This document shows positions 1 to 6,747 of a stretch of 30,993 nt of DNA, in pieces. The translations under genes were made by a program, and so were the position numbers. The notes under the pieces are model-generated. The model was not told the DNA's origin. It saw only the letters and a list, made by a program, of their open reading frames with translations, and ran no database searches. The stretch lies in the NCBI GenBank assembly GCA_034667525.1, contig JAXDJO010000037.1:1-30993 (forward strand), given 5' to 3'. This stretch comes from DATAPE01 sp034667525. GTDB taxonomy: Bacteria; Actinomycetota; CADDZG01; WHSQ01. Positions within the stretch are counted from its first letter, which is position 1. Each line of letters begins with the position of its first letter.

Positions 1-794
1 TCCACGGCGACCACCCCACGATCGAGGCCGGCACCTACAACCTTCGCGAAGGTCTGGATGTCCATGACGCGCTAGCTGCTCTCGGCCGCCAAAGACCCCA
101 CGCCGGCTATGTGACCGTAACCTTCCCCGAGGGATCGTGGCTTACGGATTTCGCGCGGATCCTGAACAAGGACACCAACATCTCAGGGCGCAGGTTCCTC
201 CAGGTCGCCCACTCCGGCAAGGTGCGATCGAAGTTCGAGCCGGCACGGGTTCGCAGCCTCGAGGGTCTTGTCTTTCCCTCGACTTATCAGATCGCCGCAA
301 GCAACAGTGCGGCGGATGTTGCACGCCGGCTCGTATCGCAGTTGGATGCCGAGGTCTCGAAACTGGATCTGTCCAAGGTCACCAGTATGGGGTACACGCC
401 CTATCAGCTGATCATCGTGGCCTCCATGGTTGAAGCTGAGGCCAAGGTGCAGGGAGACCGCGCCAAGATCGCCGAAGTGATCTACAACCGCTTGCGACAG
501 GGCATTCCGTTGGGGATCGATGCGACCATCGACTATGCACTCGGGCACCACGTCGCGGCTCTGACGAACTCGCAGCTGGCGATCCGATCGCCGTACAACA
601 CCAGGCTCCACACCGGTCTGCCGCCCACCCCCATCGGCGCTCCCGGTGCTTCCTCGCTGCAGGCGGCGGCCGCTCCGGCGACGGGAAACTTCCTCTATTA
701 CGTGGTGGCCGACTGCCAGGGGCACCACTTCTTCACCGCCGATTACGGCGCCTTTCTGCGGGCTAAGGCACGCTACGAGGCCCTAAGCTGTTGA
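1..794 (+). CDS. mltG: Endolytic murein transglycosylase MltG, 5' truncated
   Basis: Only the C-terminal 263 codons or so are present. The frame is open from base 3, so the true start lies upstream of the window. MltG (YceG family) is a membrane-anchored lytic transglycosylase that cuts nascent peptidoglycan and is thought to end glycan strand elongation. Visible family features are the AGTYNLREG stretch at the start, the catalytic glutamate in ASMVEAEAKV (about base 420-450), the YNRLRQGIPLGIDATIDYAL segment, the SPYNTR and GLPPTPIGAPG motifs, and a C-terminal LYYVVAD block. The N-terminal membrane segment expected for the family is outside the window. The next gene starts about 105 bases downstream. 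The family assignment is secure; nothing looks broken apart from the window edge. Confidence 0.95.
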   Translation, partial: HGDHPTIEAGTYNLREGLDVHDALAALGRQRPHAGYVTVTFPEGSWLTDFARILNKDTNISGRRFLQVAHSGKVRSKFEPARVRSLEGLVFPSTYQIAASNSAADVARRLVSQLDAEVSKLDLSKVTSMGYTPYQLIIVASMVEAEAKVQGDRAKIAEVIYNRLRQGIPLGIDATIDYALGHHVAALTNSQLAIRSPYNTRLHTGLPPTPIGAPGASSLQAAAAPATGNFLYYVVADCQGHHFFTADYGAFLRAKARYEALSC

Positions 795-819
795 CGGCTG
801 CAGTGAATGACTGTTCAAT
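791..819 (+). promoter_or_regulatory. Possible sigma-70-type promoter for the HTH gene
   Basis: TTGACG at 791-796 and TTCAAT at 814-819 are separated by 17 bases, matching 5/6 and 4/6 of the consensus boxes. The site overlaps the mltG stop and lies about 80 bases upstream of the HTH gene start. The call rests on spacing and box similarity only. Confidence 0.3.
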
Positions 820-899
820 GCTGTGAAGTCGTGATGTGAGATATCAAGCCATCCCGGACCCGCCGGGGGGCCACACGTCGAAAGGTACGGGGGAGATCG

Positions 900-1094
900 T
901 TGGGTCGTGGGTTCGGTGAGCCACTTCTGACGGTGGCCGAGGTCGCCAACATGATGCGCGTCTCCAATATGACCATCTACAGACTTATCAAGTCAGGCCA
1001 GCTCAGCGCCATCCGGGTGGGGAAGAACTATCGGATCCGGCGCACGGACGTGGATCGTTATCTGACCGAGCGCGCGGTTCACATCGAAGAATAA
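900..1094 (+). CDS. Small excisionase/MerR-type helix-turn-helix DNA-binding protein
   Basis: This 64-residue protein is almost entirely one winged-helix HTH_17 (excisionase/BldC-like) domain. LLTVAEVANMMRVSNMTIYR forms the HTH (residues 9-28), followed by IKSGQLSAIRVGKNYRIRRTD, a short wing typical of the family. The TTG start is chosen because a GGGGGAG ribosome binding site (889-895) lies just upstream and the conserved domain begins at residue 8. Stand-alone proteins of this type are common in Actinobacteria and include the developmental regulator BldC, but this is not a recognisable BldC ortholog. No integrase or phage gene is nearby, so a role as a true excisionase is unlikely. Its target is unknown; autoregulation or control of the downstream peptidase-efp-nusB set would be guesses. 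Confidence 0.8.
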   Translation: MGRGFGEPLLTVAEVANMMRVSNMTIYRLIKSGQLSAIRVGKNYRIRRTDVDRYLTERAVHIEE

Positions 1095-1202
1095 GCATCG
1101 CCGCAACACACAGCAGCCTCGGAGCGCGACTGCTATCGAAAGATGGGCATTCATCACTTTGATGCGAGACTGGTGCTCGTTCTCATGTGGAGGAGTGCTC
1201 GG

Positions 1203-2282
1203 GTGATGGATCACGACGGCCGTATCGCCAGATTGCGCGCCAAGCTTCAAACTGCAGAATTCGACGCGCTGCTGGTAACCGATCTCACGAACGTCCGTTA
1301 TCTCAGCGGCTTTTCCGGCAGCAACGGATGCATCCTGGTGACCGACGACGGCGCTACCTTTTTCTCCGATCCGCGCTATCGGGCACGCGCCTCCGACCTG
1401 GTGAAGGGTGCGGATATCGTCATCTACCAAGATCGCCTAACCGACGAGCTCACCGGTCGCTTGGAGGCATCGGGGATCACGAAGTTGGGCGTCGAAGCCG
1501 GTTCGGTGACGATCGCACAGGAGAGATCCTTGACCGACCGGCTTCGTGGCATCGAGCTTGTGGGCGTGGAAGATCTTGTTGAAGAGCTCCGCAAGATCAA
1601 AGAGCCTGGAGAGCTGGAGTTGATCCGTAGCGCAGTCGAGATCGCAGACCAGGGTTTCGGCTGGTTGACCGAGCATGTCGGGCCGGGCATGACCGAGAGG
1701 GAGATCGCGCTCGAGCTCGAGGTGATGATGCGCAAGGCGGGGGCCGAGGACGTCTCCTTCGAGCCCATCGTGGGCTCCGGCCCCTTGTCGGCTCACATCC
1801 ATCATTCGCCGTCCGATAGAGCCGTCGACAAAGGGGACCTGGTGCTGTTCGATTTTGGGGCGCGGGTGGACGGTTACTGCTCGGATCTGACCCGAACGGT
1901 GGTGGTCGGCCCGGCAACGGACGAACAAAGCGAGCTCTACGACCTGGTGCTCCGATCGCAGGCCGCAGGGATCGAGGCGGCCGGGCCGAGAGCCAGGTGC
2001 GCCGATGTCGACTCCGCCGCCCGGGCCGTGATCGAGGCGGCAGGACTGGGAGAGGAGTTCGGCCACGGTCTCGGTCACGGCGTGGGGCTTGATATCCATG
2101 AGGACCCTATGTTCAGCCGCATCTCGGAGGATTCCTTGCAAGGTGGCGAGGTGATGACTGTCGAACCCGGCGTGTACGTGATCGAAACGGGAGGGATCCG
2201 GATCGAAGACTGCGTCGTTATCGACAGCGCGGGAGCAACCGTTCTCGGGCACGCTCCCAAAGACACATTGATCGAGCTTTAA
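1203..2282 (+). CDS. pepQ: Xaa-Pro dipeptidase/aminopeptidase P-like metallopeptidase (M24)
   Basis: This is a cytoplasmic M24 pita-bread peptidase that removes residues N-terminal to proline. Residues 1-130 form the creatinase-like N-terminal domain (NVRYLSGFSGSNG). The catalytic domain follows with all five metal ligands visible: D217 (VLFDFGARVDG), D228 (SDLTRT), H292 (HGLGHGVGLDIH), E321 (TVEPGVYV) and E335 (IRIEDCVVI). The length, 359 residues, is normal. I chose GTG 1203 because AGGAG sits at 1191-1195, 7 bases upstream; ATG 1206 is nearly as good. An upstream in-frame ATG at 1143 would add 20 residues with no family similarity. It lies directly before efp, a conserved actinobacterial and firmicute neighbourhood (pepQ-efp-nusB). 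Exact substrate preference (dipeptidase or aminopeptidase P) cannot be read from sequence. Confidence 0.93.
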   Translation: MMDHDGRIARLRAKLQTAEFDALLVTDLTNVRYLSGFSGSNGCILVTDDGATFFSDPRYRARASDLVKGADIVIYQDRLTDELTGRLEASGITKLGVEAGSVTIAQERSLTDRLRGIELVGVEDLVEELRKIKEPGELELIRSAVEIADQGFGWLTEHVGPGMTEREIALELEVMMRKAGAEDVSFEPIVGSGPLSAHIHHSPSDRAVDKGDLVLFDFGARVDGYCSDLTRTVVVGPATDEQSELYDLVLRSQAAGIEAAGPRARCADVDSAARAVIEAAGLGEEFGHGLGHGVGLDIHEDPMFSRISEDSLQGGEVMTVEPGVYVIETGGIRIEDCVVIDSAGATVLGHAPKDTLIEL

Positions 2283-2316
2283 AGGAGCCCCCATTGACCT
2301 CGACCAGGAACACCCA

Positions 2317-2874
2317 TTGATCTCGACGAACGATATGCGTCCGGGCCAGACACTCGACCTCGACGGCACGCTGTTCACGATCATCAACTATCAGCACGTC
2401 AAGCCGGGCAAGGGTCAGGCGTTCGTTAAGACCAAGCTCCGCAACCTCAAGAATGGTGCGGTTGCCGACAGAACCTTCCGGGCCGACGAAAAGGTGAATC
2501 TCGCGGTGCTCGATAAGCGGGAGATGCAATTCCTCTACGAAGACGATGCCGGCCTGGTCTTCATGGACAACGAGACCTACGAGCAGACCCACATCGATCC
2601 CGAGTTGATCGGTGACGCCAGGAGATTTCTAAAGGACGGCACCGTATGCATGGTGCCCGTGTGGGAATCGACTCCGGTCGGGGCCGAGATGCCCATCACG
2701 TTGGAGCTGGAGGTGACCGAGACCGAGCCTGGATTGAAGGGGGACCGGGTCTCGGGTGCGCTCAAGCCGGCGACGGTGGAGACGGGAGCGATCGTCCAGG
2801 TTCCGTTGTTCGTCGAGAAGGGGAGTCGCATCAAGGTGGACACCCGCTCGGGCGAATACCTCTCCCGGGTGTGA
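2317..2874 (+). CDS. efp: Elongation factor P
   Basis: EF-P binds between the P and E sites of the ribosome and rescues stalling on polyproline stretches. The 185-residue product has the usual three-domain layout: a KOW-like N-terminal domain with the exposed loop HVKPGKGQAF, a central OB domain, and a C-terminal OB domain ending in the signature DTRSGEYLSRV. The tip residue of the loop is lysine (K32), as in E. coli, where it is modified. No modification gene (epmA/epmB or deoxyhypusine-type) is seen in this window. TTG 2317 is preferred because AGGA (2306-2309) lies 7 bases upstream and it yields the canonical MISTND start. Thirty-four bases separate it from the peptidase, and it abuts nusB, so cotranscription is likely. 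Confidence 0.96.
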   Translation: MISTNDMRPGQTLDLDGTLFTIINYQHVKPGKGQAFVKTKLRNLKNGAVADRTFRADEKVNLAVLDKREMQFLYEDDAGLVFMDNETYEQTHIDPELIGDARRFLKDGTVCMVPVWESTPVGAEMPITLELEVTETEPGLKGDRVSGALKPATVETGAIVQVPLFVEKGSRIKVDTRSGEYLSRV

Positions 2875-2875
2875 G

Positions 2876-3340
2876 ATGAAGGGGCGCCGCGCCGCCCGCC
2901 GCTTAGCTCTCGACGTCCTGTACGAGGCCGAGATCCGTGACCGGCTCCCCCTAGAAGCGTTTCAGGAGCGCAGGATCCACGGCTGGGTCGTGCCGACACT
3001 CTCGGATGATGAAACCGAGCCCGATCCTCCGGAGACAGAGCCCTCTTTCGAGGCGCTCCAATTTGCAGAGGTCCTCGTGCAGGGGGTTCAGGAGCATCAT
3101 GCCGACATCGATTTCTTGATCGGCAAGTACGCCGATCGGTGGGCGATCGAGCGTATGCCGGTGGTGGACCGCACGCTTTTGCGGATGGCGATGTTCGAGC
3201 TGCTTTGGGGCGGAGACACTCCAGTTGCGGTCGCTATCAACGAAGCCGTCGAGCTTGCCAAGTCTCTATCTACCGAAGACTCGGGACGGTTCATCAACGG
3301 CTTGCTGGGGCGCGTGGTGGAAAAGGAGCTGGCCGGTTAG
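2876..3340 (+). CDS. nusB: Transcription antitermination factor NusB
   Basis: NusB pairs with ribosomal protein S10 (NusE) on boxA RNA to keep RNA polymerase processive, chiefly on rRNA operons. The 154-residue protein shows the all-helical NusB fold signature: RRAARRLALDVLYEAE at the N terminus, then WAIERMPVVDRTLLRMAMFE and AVAINEAVELAKSLSTEDSG, ending in FINGLLGRVVEKE. An acidic, proline-rich insert (about residues 44-56, DDETEPDPPETEPS) sits between helices, as in many actinobacterial NusB proteins. ATG 2876 begins 1 base after the efp stop. No strong Shine-Dalgarno is seen, so reinitiation after efp is plausible. In Streptomyces the next genes are bldD and pyrR; here a minus-strand island lies between nusB and pyrR. 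Confidence 0.95.
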   Translation: MKGRRAARRLALDVLYEAEIRDRLPLEAFQERRIHGWVVPTLSDDETEPDPPETEPSFEALQFAEVLVQGVQEHHADIDFLIGKYADRWAIERMPVVDRTLLRMAMFELLWGGDTPVAVAINEAVELAKSLSTEDSGRFINGLLGRVVEKELAG

Positions 3341-3366
3341 CGCCTTGCAATCCCTCGGGGCGCGCG

Positions 3367-3387
3367 AGCCCGTTCGCGGGACGGGCT
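3367..3387. terminator. GC-rich hairpin between convergent nusB and SDR genes
   Basis: AGCCCGT (3367-3373) is a perfect inverted repeat of ACGGGCT (3381-3387). A competing inner stem, CCCG-TTCG-CGGG (3369-3380), has a stable UUCG tetraloop. It lies in the 59-base gap between the convergent stops of nusB and the SDR gene. That is where a bidirectional terminator would be expected, but no U tract follows on either strand, so intrinsic termination is unproven. Confidence 0.35.
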
Positions 3388-3399
3388 GCGAGGGCGGAC

Positions 3400-4164
3400 C
3401 TACCCCCGTTCTTCCATGACCGCGTTGCCTCCATCCACGACGATGGTCTGGCCGGTGACGTAGGAGGCTCCCTCGCTTGCGAGAAAGGCGACGGCGGCCG
3501 CGACCTCATCGGCGGTTCCCTGTCTCTTCGCCGGAGTGGCCAGGCCCATCCTGCGCTCGTGCTCGTTGGAGCTCCCCGTTGCGATCCAACCAGGCGCAAC
3601 CGCGTTCACCGTGATGCCGTGAGGAGCCAGATCGACCGCAAGCGCGCGAGTCATCCCAACCATGGCCGCCTTTCCTGCTGCGTACGCCACGTCGTCTCGC
3701 ATCGCCATAACAGGGCCTGTCACCGACGCCACATTGACGATCCGGCCCCATCCCGCGGCGACCAGGTGGGGCACTGCCGCGCGCGATACGAAGAAGGCGG
3801 TATTGAGATCCCGGTCCAGTGACCTGATCCAATCGCTCGTTGCCGTTTGAGCAAGCGGAGCCGAGAACTCGGGATTGCCGACCGAAGTCATGCCCGCATT
3901 GTTGACGATGATGTTTAGGCTATCGAAGCGCCTGACAGTTTCCGCTATCAGACCATCGGCTTCTGCTTCCACGGTGAGATCGGCGACCATCGCTGCCGCT
4001 TCACCCAACTCGGACAGCTCCGCCGCCCGATGGAAGATCCGGTCGGTGGTCGATGTGATCATCACGCGAGCACCCGTCTGCACCAGCTGCTTGGCGCTGG
4101 CGAAGCCGATGCCAGTGTCGCTGCCGGCCCCCGTAACCAGCGCCACGCGGGGAGCTGATGTCAT
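3400..4164 (-). CDS. SDR-family oxidoreductase (FabG-like)
   Basis: This is a classical short-chain dehydrogenase of 254 residues. It has the nucleotide-binding glycine motif TGAGSDTGIG (residues 11-20), NNAG (88-91), and the complete catalytic tetrad N121, S147, Y161 and K165 (YAAGK). The late PGWI and VTGQTIVVDGG motifs are typical of the FabG-like subgroup. It should reduce or oxidise a carbonyl/alcohol with NAD(P)(H). Its ATG overlaps the stop of the upstream kinase/phospho-lyase fusion (ATGA, 4161-4164), so the two are translationally coupled. I infer that it acts on the product of that enzyme, perhaps an aldehyde. A housekeeping fatty acid synthesis role is less likely because no fab genes are nearby. 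Substrate and cofactor preference cannot be read reliably. Confidence 0.88.
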   Translation of the reverse strand: MTSAPRVALVTGAGSDTGIGFASAKQLVQTGARVMITSTTDRIFHRAAELSELGEAAAMVADLTVEAEADGLIAETVRRFDSLNIIVNNAGMTSVGNPEFSAPLAQTATSDWIRSLDRDLNTAFFVSRAAVPHLVAAGWGRIVNVASVTGPVMAMRDDVAYAAGKAAMVGMTRALAVDLAPHGITVNAVAPGWIATGSSNEHERRMGLATPAKRQGTADEVAAAVAFLASEGASYVTGQTIVVDGGNAVMEERG

Positions 4165-6578
4165 GTCGCTCGCGCCCCCCGCGTCTCGGCTAGCCCGGCG
4201 CGCGCCATCTCTCGCAACGACGAATCGAGAGCGTCTGCAACCTGCTCGGCGTCATCCCGGCTGAACACCAGTGGGGGGCGGATCTTCAACACGTTGTCAT
4301 CGGGCCCGGTCGATCCCACCAAGACGCCCTTTGCTCGCATCCTGTTCATCACCGCAGCGGCAAGCTCGGGGGCCGGCGTGAGGGGATCCCGGCTGGACAT
4401 CAGCTCGAGCCCGATCATGAGTCCCGCGCCGCGCACGTCGCCGATGCAATCGTGCGTCCGGCTGAGCCCCTCCAAGAGCGAGCGGAGATGGGCTCCCACT
4501 TCACAGGCGCGGTGCTGCAGGCCCTCCGTCTCGATGACCTCCAGAACCGCAAGGGCAGCGCGGCACGCGACCGGGTTTCCCCCAAAGGTGCTGAAGATGT
4601 CGGTCTTTGCGGCAAGGCGTTCTGCTATGTCCGCACGGGTGACCATCGCGGCCACCGGATGTCCATTGCCCATCGGTTTGCCCAGCGTGACGAAGTCGGG
4701 AACCACGTCCGAGCCTTGGAAGCTCCACAGATGCTTTCCCGTCCGTCCGAACCCAGATTGCACCTCATCGGCGACGAAGAGGCCACCCGCATTACGCCAG
4801 CGGGTCACGATCTCTTCGAAGTACACGGCGGGAGGGAAGTAGATGCCATCGCTCGTGAAGAGGGAATCCAGGTAGAAAGCAGCGGGATCGACGTCCCTCT
4901 CCCTGAGCGCAGAGATCGCGTCGTCGATGTGAGACGCGTATCGCTCGGCCCACCCTTGCTCGTCGCGCCGGTAGGGACCGCGGAAATCGTCCGGTGCGGG
5001 GACCGTCGCAACGTGCGGGGGTTCTTCGACCCATTCCTCGGGCGACAAAGCAAGTGTCGCCGTGGTAACGCCGTGGTAGGCGCGCCCGGTCACTACCGCG
5101 CCGGTCGCATCGGTATAAGTAGTAGCGAAGCGCCATGCGACGTCGTTAGCCTCACTTCCGGAGTTGACGAACATCACTGTGTCGAGGCCGTCGGGCATGG
5201 TCGCAACCAACCGTTCGGCAAGCTCGACCACGCTGTCGTGCAGGTATCGCGTGTTGGTGTTAAGCGTCGCGCTCTGCTCTGCGATCGCTTCGACCACGCG
5301 GGGATGGCAGTGGCCCACCACGGGAACGTTGTTGTAAGCGTCGAGGTAAGCATTGCCCTCGTTGTCGAAGAGTCTGGAGCCCTCTCCCCGCACCAGGTAG
5401 AGCGGCTCTTCATACGAGAGGGGCGACAACGCGGGACCGAGAACCTGACGCCGCCGCCGGAGAAGCTCGCCGACCGGGGGTCGTGCCGCGGTCCGTGCAC
5501 CAGCCAGGGAGTGCGACTCGGAACGGGTACTGGAGGATGCCGCCCGCAGCCGTTCCCCAACATGGTCCATCCCCTCCTCCTCGAACCGGTCGAGCAGGCT
5601 CCAGGCGAGCTCCACATTGGCGGTGATGTACTCGGCATTCTCTGGGTATCGGCTCACGCGCCACGCCGCGATGGTGACCAACGCGGCGAGCCGAGCAGCG
5701 ACGAGATCGCCGAGCACTTCTCCCTCCGCGCTTTCGATCGGAGTAATCGAGCGGTAGCCCGCGATGGCAGCCTCGGCGGCCTGGAAGGGATCCGAGCGGC
5801 CCCACATCATCGACACCAGCGTCACCGCGAGATCGCAGATCAGAGCGGTGTGGGTGAGATCTCCGAAGTCCACGATCCCGCTCACCCGATGGGACCGGTC
5901 GACCAGAACGTTATCGAGGGTGAGGTCGTTATGGATGATCTGGGCTCGCAAGCCCCCGAGAACCGGCGCCACCCTGTGCTCGAACCGGTCGAGGATCCCT
6001 TCGACAAGATCACGGCCTTGACGATCTTGGATGTCGCCGAGCACGTGGCGAAGCTCGGGGGTGTGCTTCAGGTCCCACAGGATCCTGTAACCCCCTGCCG
6101 GATGGAAGAAGCCGCGGAGCGCGATCCCCATGCGCGCCACGACGCCGCCGAAGGCTTCGAGTGCAGCGGGATCCATCTCCGGGGGCTCGACCGTTTCCCC
6201 GGGCAGAAAGGTGAGCAGCCGTGCCACGTAGTGGGAACCGCCGGCCCCCTCGACGCTTTCGCAGAGGTTGCCGGAGAGGCTGGGGAGAGGCTGCATGACG
6301 GGCAAGGTCGGGTCCTGGCGCGCGACGTGCAGCATCGCCTGCGTCTGCATATCCACCACCACCGGATCGTCCGCAGGGTTCGAAAGCTTCAACAGGAAGC
6401 GCCGGCCGTCATCGCAGAGGATCCGCAGGTTCAGGTCTCGTTCGCTGTCCAGTGGCGAGGCGGTGCCGCGTACCCCGAAGATCGTCGCTGCCACCTCTTT
6501 CGCTCTCTGCAGTGACAGTTGGGGCGGCGCCGTCTCCAGCGGGGCGAAGGGGCTCGGGTGCTGCGGGATTGGTTGCAT
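4161..6578 (-). CDS. Fused APH-type kinase and class-III PLP phospho-lyase/aminotransferase
   Basis: An 805-residue two-domain protein. Residues about 20-345 form an aminoglycoside-phosphotransferase/choline-kinase-like fold: candidate ATP-binding K64, the Brenner motif HNDLTLDN (216-223) with catalytic D218, and the metal-binding aspartate D237 in GIVDFGD. Residues about 375-800 form a class-III aminotransferase fold: YLDAYNNVPVVGHCHP (411-426), FVNSGSEAND (470-479), ADEVQSGFGRTG (603-614) and PLP lysine K634 in TLGKPMGNG. The NNV..VGHCHP signature resembles the ethanolamine-phosphate and phosphohydroxylysine phospho-lyases (AGXT2L1/AGXT2L2), whose animal partner AGPHD1 is an APH-like hydroxylysine kinase. 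I therefore infer that one chain phosphorylates an amino alcohol and then eliminates phosphate and ammonia to give an aldehyde. True transaminase activity is the alternative. Some related bacterial fusions carry an M23 domain in between; none is seen here. Confidence 0.88.
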   Translation of the reverse strand: MQPIPQHPSPFAPLETAPPQLSLQRAKEVAATIFGVRGTASPLDSERDLNLRILCDDGRRFLLKLSNPADDPVVVDMQTQAMLHVARQDPTLPVMQPLPSLSGNLCESVEGAGGSHYVARLLTFLPGETVEPPEMDPAALEAFGGVVARMGIALRGFFHPAGGYRILWDLKHTPELRHVLGDIQDRQGRDLVEGILDRFEHRVAPVLGGLRAQIIHNDLTLDNVLVDRSHRVSGIVDFGDLTHTALICDLAVTLVSMMWGRSDPFQAAEAAIAGYRSITPIESAEGEVLGDLVAARLAALVTIAAWRVSRYPENAEYITANVELAWSLLDRFEEEGMDHVGERLRAASSSTRSESHSLAGARTAARPPVGELLRRRRQVLGPALSPLSYEEPLYLVRGEGSRLFDNEGNAYLDAYNNVPVVGHCHPRVVEAIAEQSATLNTNTRYLHDSVVELAERLVATMPDGLDTVMFVNSGSEANDVAWRFATTYTDATGAVVTGRAYHGVTTATLALSPEEWVEEPPHVATVPAPDDFRGPYRRDEQGWAERYASHIDDAISALRERDVDPAAFYLDSLFTSDGIYFPPAVYFEEIVTRWRNAGGLFVADEVQSGFGRTGKHLWSFQGSDVVPDFVTLGKPMGNGHPVAAMVTRADIAERLAAKTDIFSTFGGNPVACRAALAVLEVIETEGLQHRACEVGAHLRSLLEGLSRTHDCIGDVRGAGLMIGLELMSSRDPLTPAPELAAAVMNRMRAKGVLVGSTGPDDNVLKIRPPLVFSRDDAEQVADALDSSLREMARAGLAETRGARAT

Positions 6579-6587
6579 AGGCGGGCA

Positions 6588-6593
6588 AGACTA
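6588..6593 (-). promoter_or_regulatory. Possible -10 box of the kinase/phospho-lyase operon
   Basis: On the minus strand TAGTCT (TANNNT) ends 9 bases before the ATG at 6578, and no Shine-Dalgarno is visible between them. This spacing is what a leaderless or near-leaderless actinobacterial transcript would show. No clear -35 box is seen. Confidence 0.3.
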
Positions 6594-6643
6594 GGGGTCG
6601 GACGGGATCGGGGCAGCTCCCGGGTCATCTGCCGTGCTCGTTG

Positions 6644-6649
6644 TAGAAT
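6644..6649 (+). promoter_or_regulatory. Likely -10 box of the pyr operon
   Basis: TAGAAT matches the sigma-70 -10 consensus at 5 of 6 positions. It would start transcription near 6656, just before the PyrR-binding hairpin and terminator. No convincing -35 hexamer is seen 16-18 bases upstream, which is common in actinobacterial promoters. Confidence 0.45.
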
Positions 6650-6658
6650 GCCGCCAAA

Positions 6659-6690
6659 CCTTTAAGCCCGGCCCTGTGAGGCCGAAAAGG
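6659..6690 (+). promoter_or_regulatory. PyrR-binding hairpin (anti-antiterminator) in the pyr leader
   Basis: The leader folds as an outer stem CCTTT (6659-6663) with AAAGG (6686-6690), an asymmetric internal loop with its larger side on the 5' arm (AAGCCC), and an upper stem GGCC (6670-6673) with GGCC (6680-6683). These enclose the hexaloop CTGTGA (6674-6679). The hexaloop fits CNGNGA, the established PyrR recognition sequence, and the bulged two-stem form matches known PyrR binding loops. With UMP bound, PyrR should clamp this hairpin. The AAAAGGAG arm (6685-6692) could then not pair with TTCCTCTT (6721-6728), leaving the downstream terminator free to form. Confidence 0.82.
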
Positions 6691-6717
6691 AGCAGCCAGC
6701 TTGTACCGACACACCTG

Positions 6718-6746
6718 CGCTTCCTCTTGCCGGGGAGGCGTTTTTT
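6718..6746 (+). terminator. pyr operon attenuator terminator
   Basis: CGCTTCCTC (6718-6726) pairs with GGGGAGGCG (6732-6740) over 9 pairs, two of them G-U, around a TTGCC loop. It is followed directly by TTTTTT (6741-6746), a textbook intrinsic terminator. The alternative antiterminator pairs AAAAGGAG (6685-6692) with TTCCTCTT (6721-6728) at 7 of 8 positions and destroys this stem. The 3' arm also contains GGGGAGG, the apparent Shine-Dalgarno for pyrR at GTG 6748, so the same hairpin could block translation as well as transcription. Confidence 0.82.
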
Positions 6747-6747
6747 A

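Noticed and set aside
804..817. TGAA/TTCA inverted repeat as an operator for the HTH protein
   Set aside because: Four-base arms with an imperfect centre arise easily by chance; no second copy was found nearby.
853..870. Short GC hairpin (CCCGG/CCGGG) after mltG as a terminator
   Set aside because: The stem is only 5 bases, there is no U tract, and it lies close to the next gene's ribosome binding site.
900..1094. Phage or integrative element marked by the excisionase-like gene
   Set aside because: No integrase, attachment-site repeat, tRNA or phage gene is present, and stand-alone HTH_17 proteins are common regulators in Actinobacteria.
1143..1202. Upstream ATG 1143 as the peptidase start
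   Set aside because: It has no ribosome binding site of quality and adds 20 residues without family similarity, whereas GTG 1203 has AGGAG 7 bases upstream.
4452..6515. A 687-codon open frame on the plus strand opposite the kinase/phospho-lyase gene
   Set aside because: It lies exactly antisense to a gene with intact kinase and PLP motifs, has no recognisable domain, and long antisense frames are expected in GC-rich DNA.
3400..6578. Recent horizontal acquisition of the minus-strand operon
   Set aside because: Base composition and codon use look like the neighbours by eye, and no repeats or mobility genes flank it; insertion is only implied by strand and gene order.
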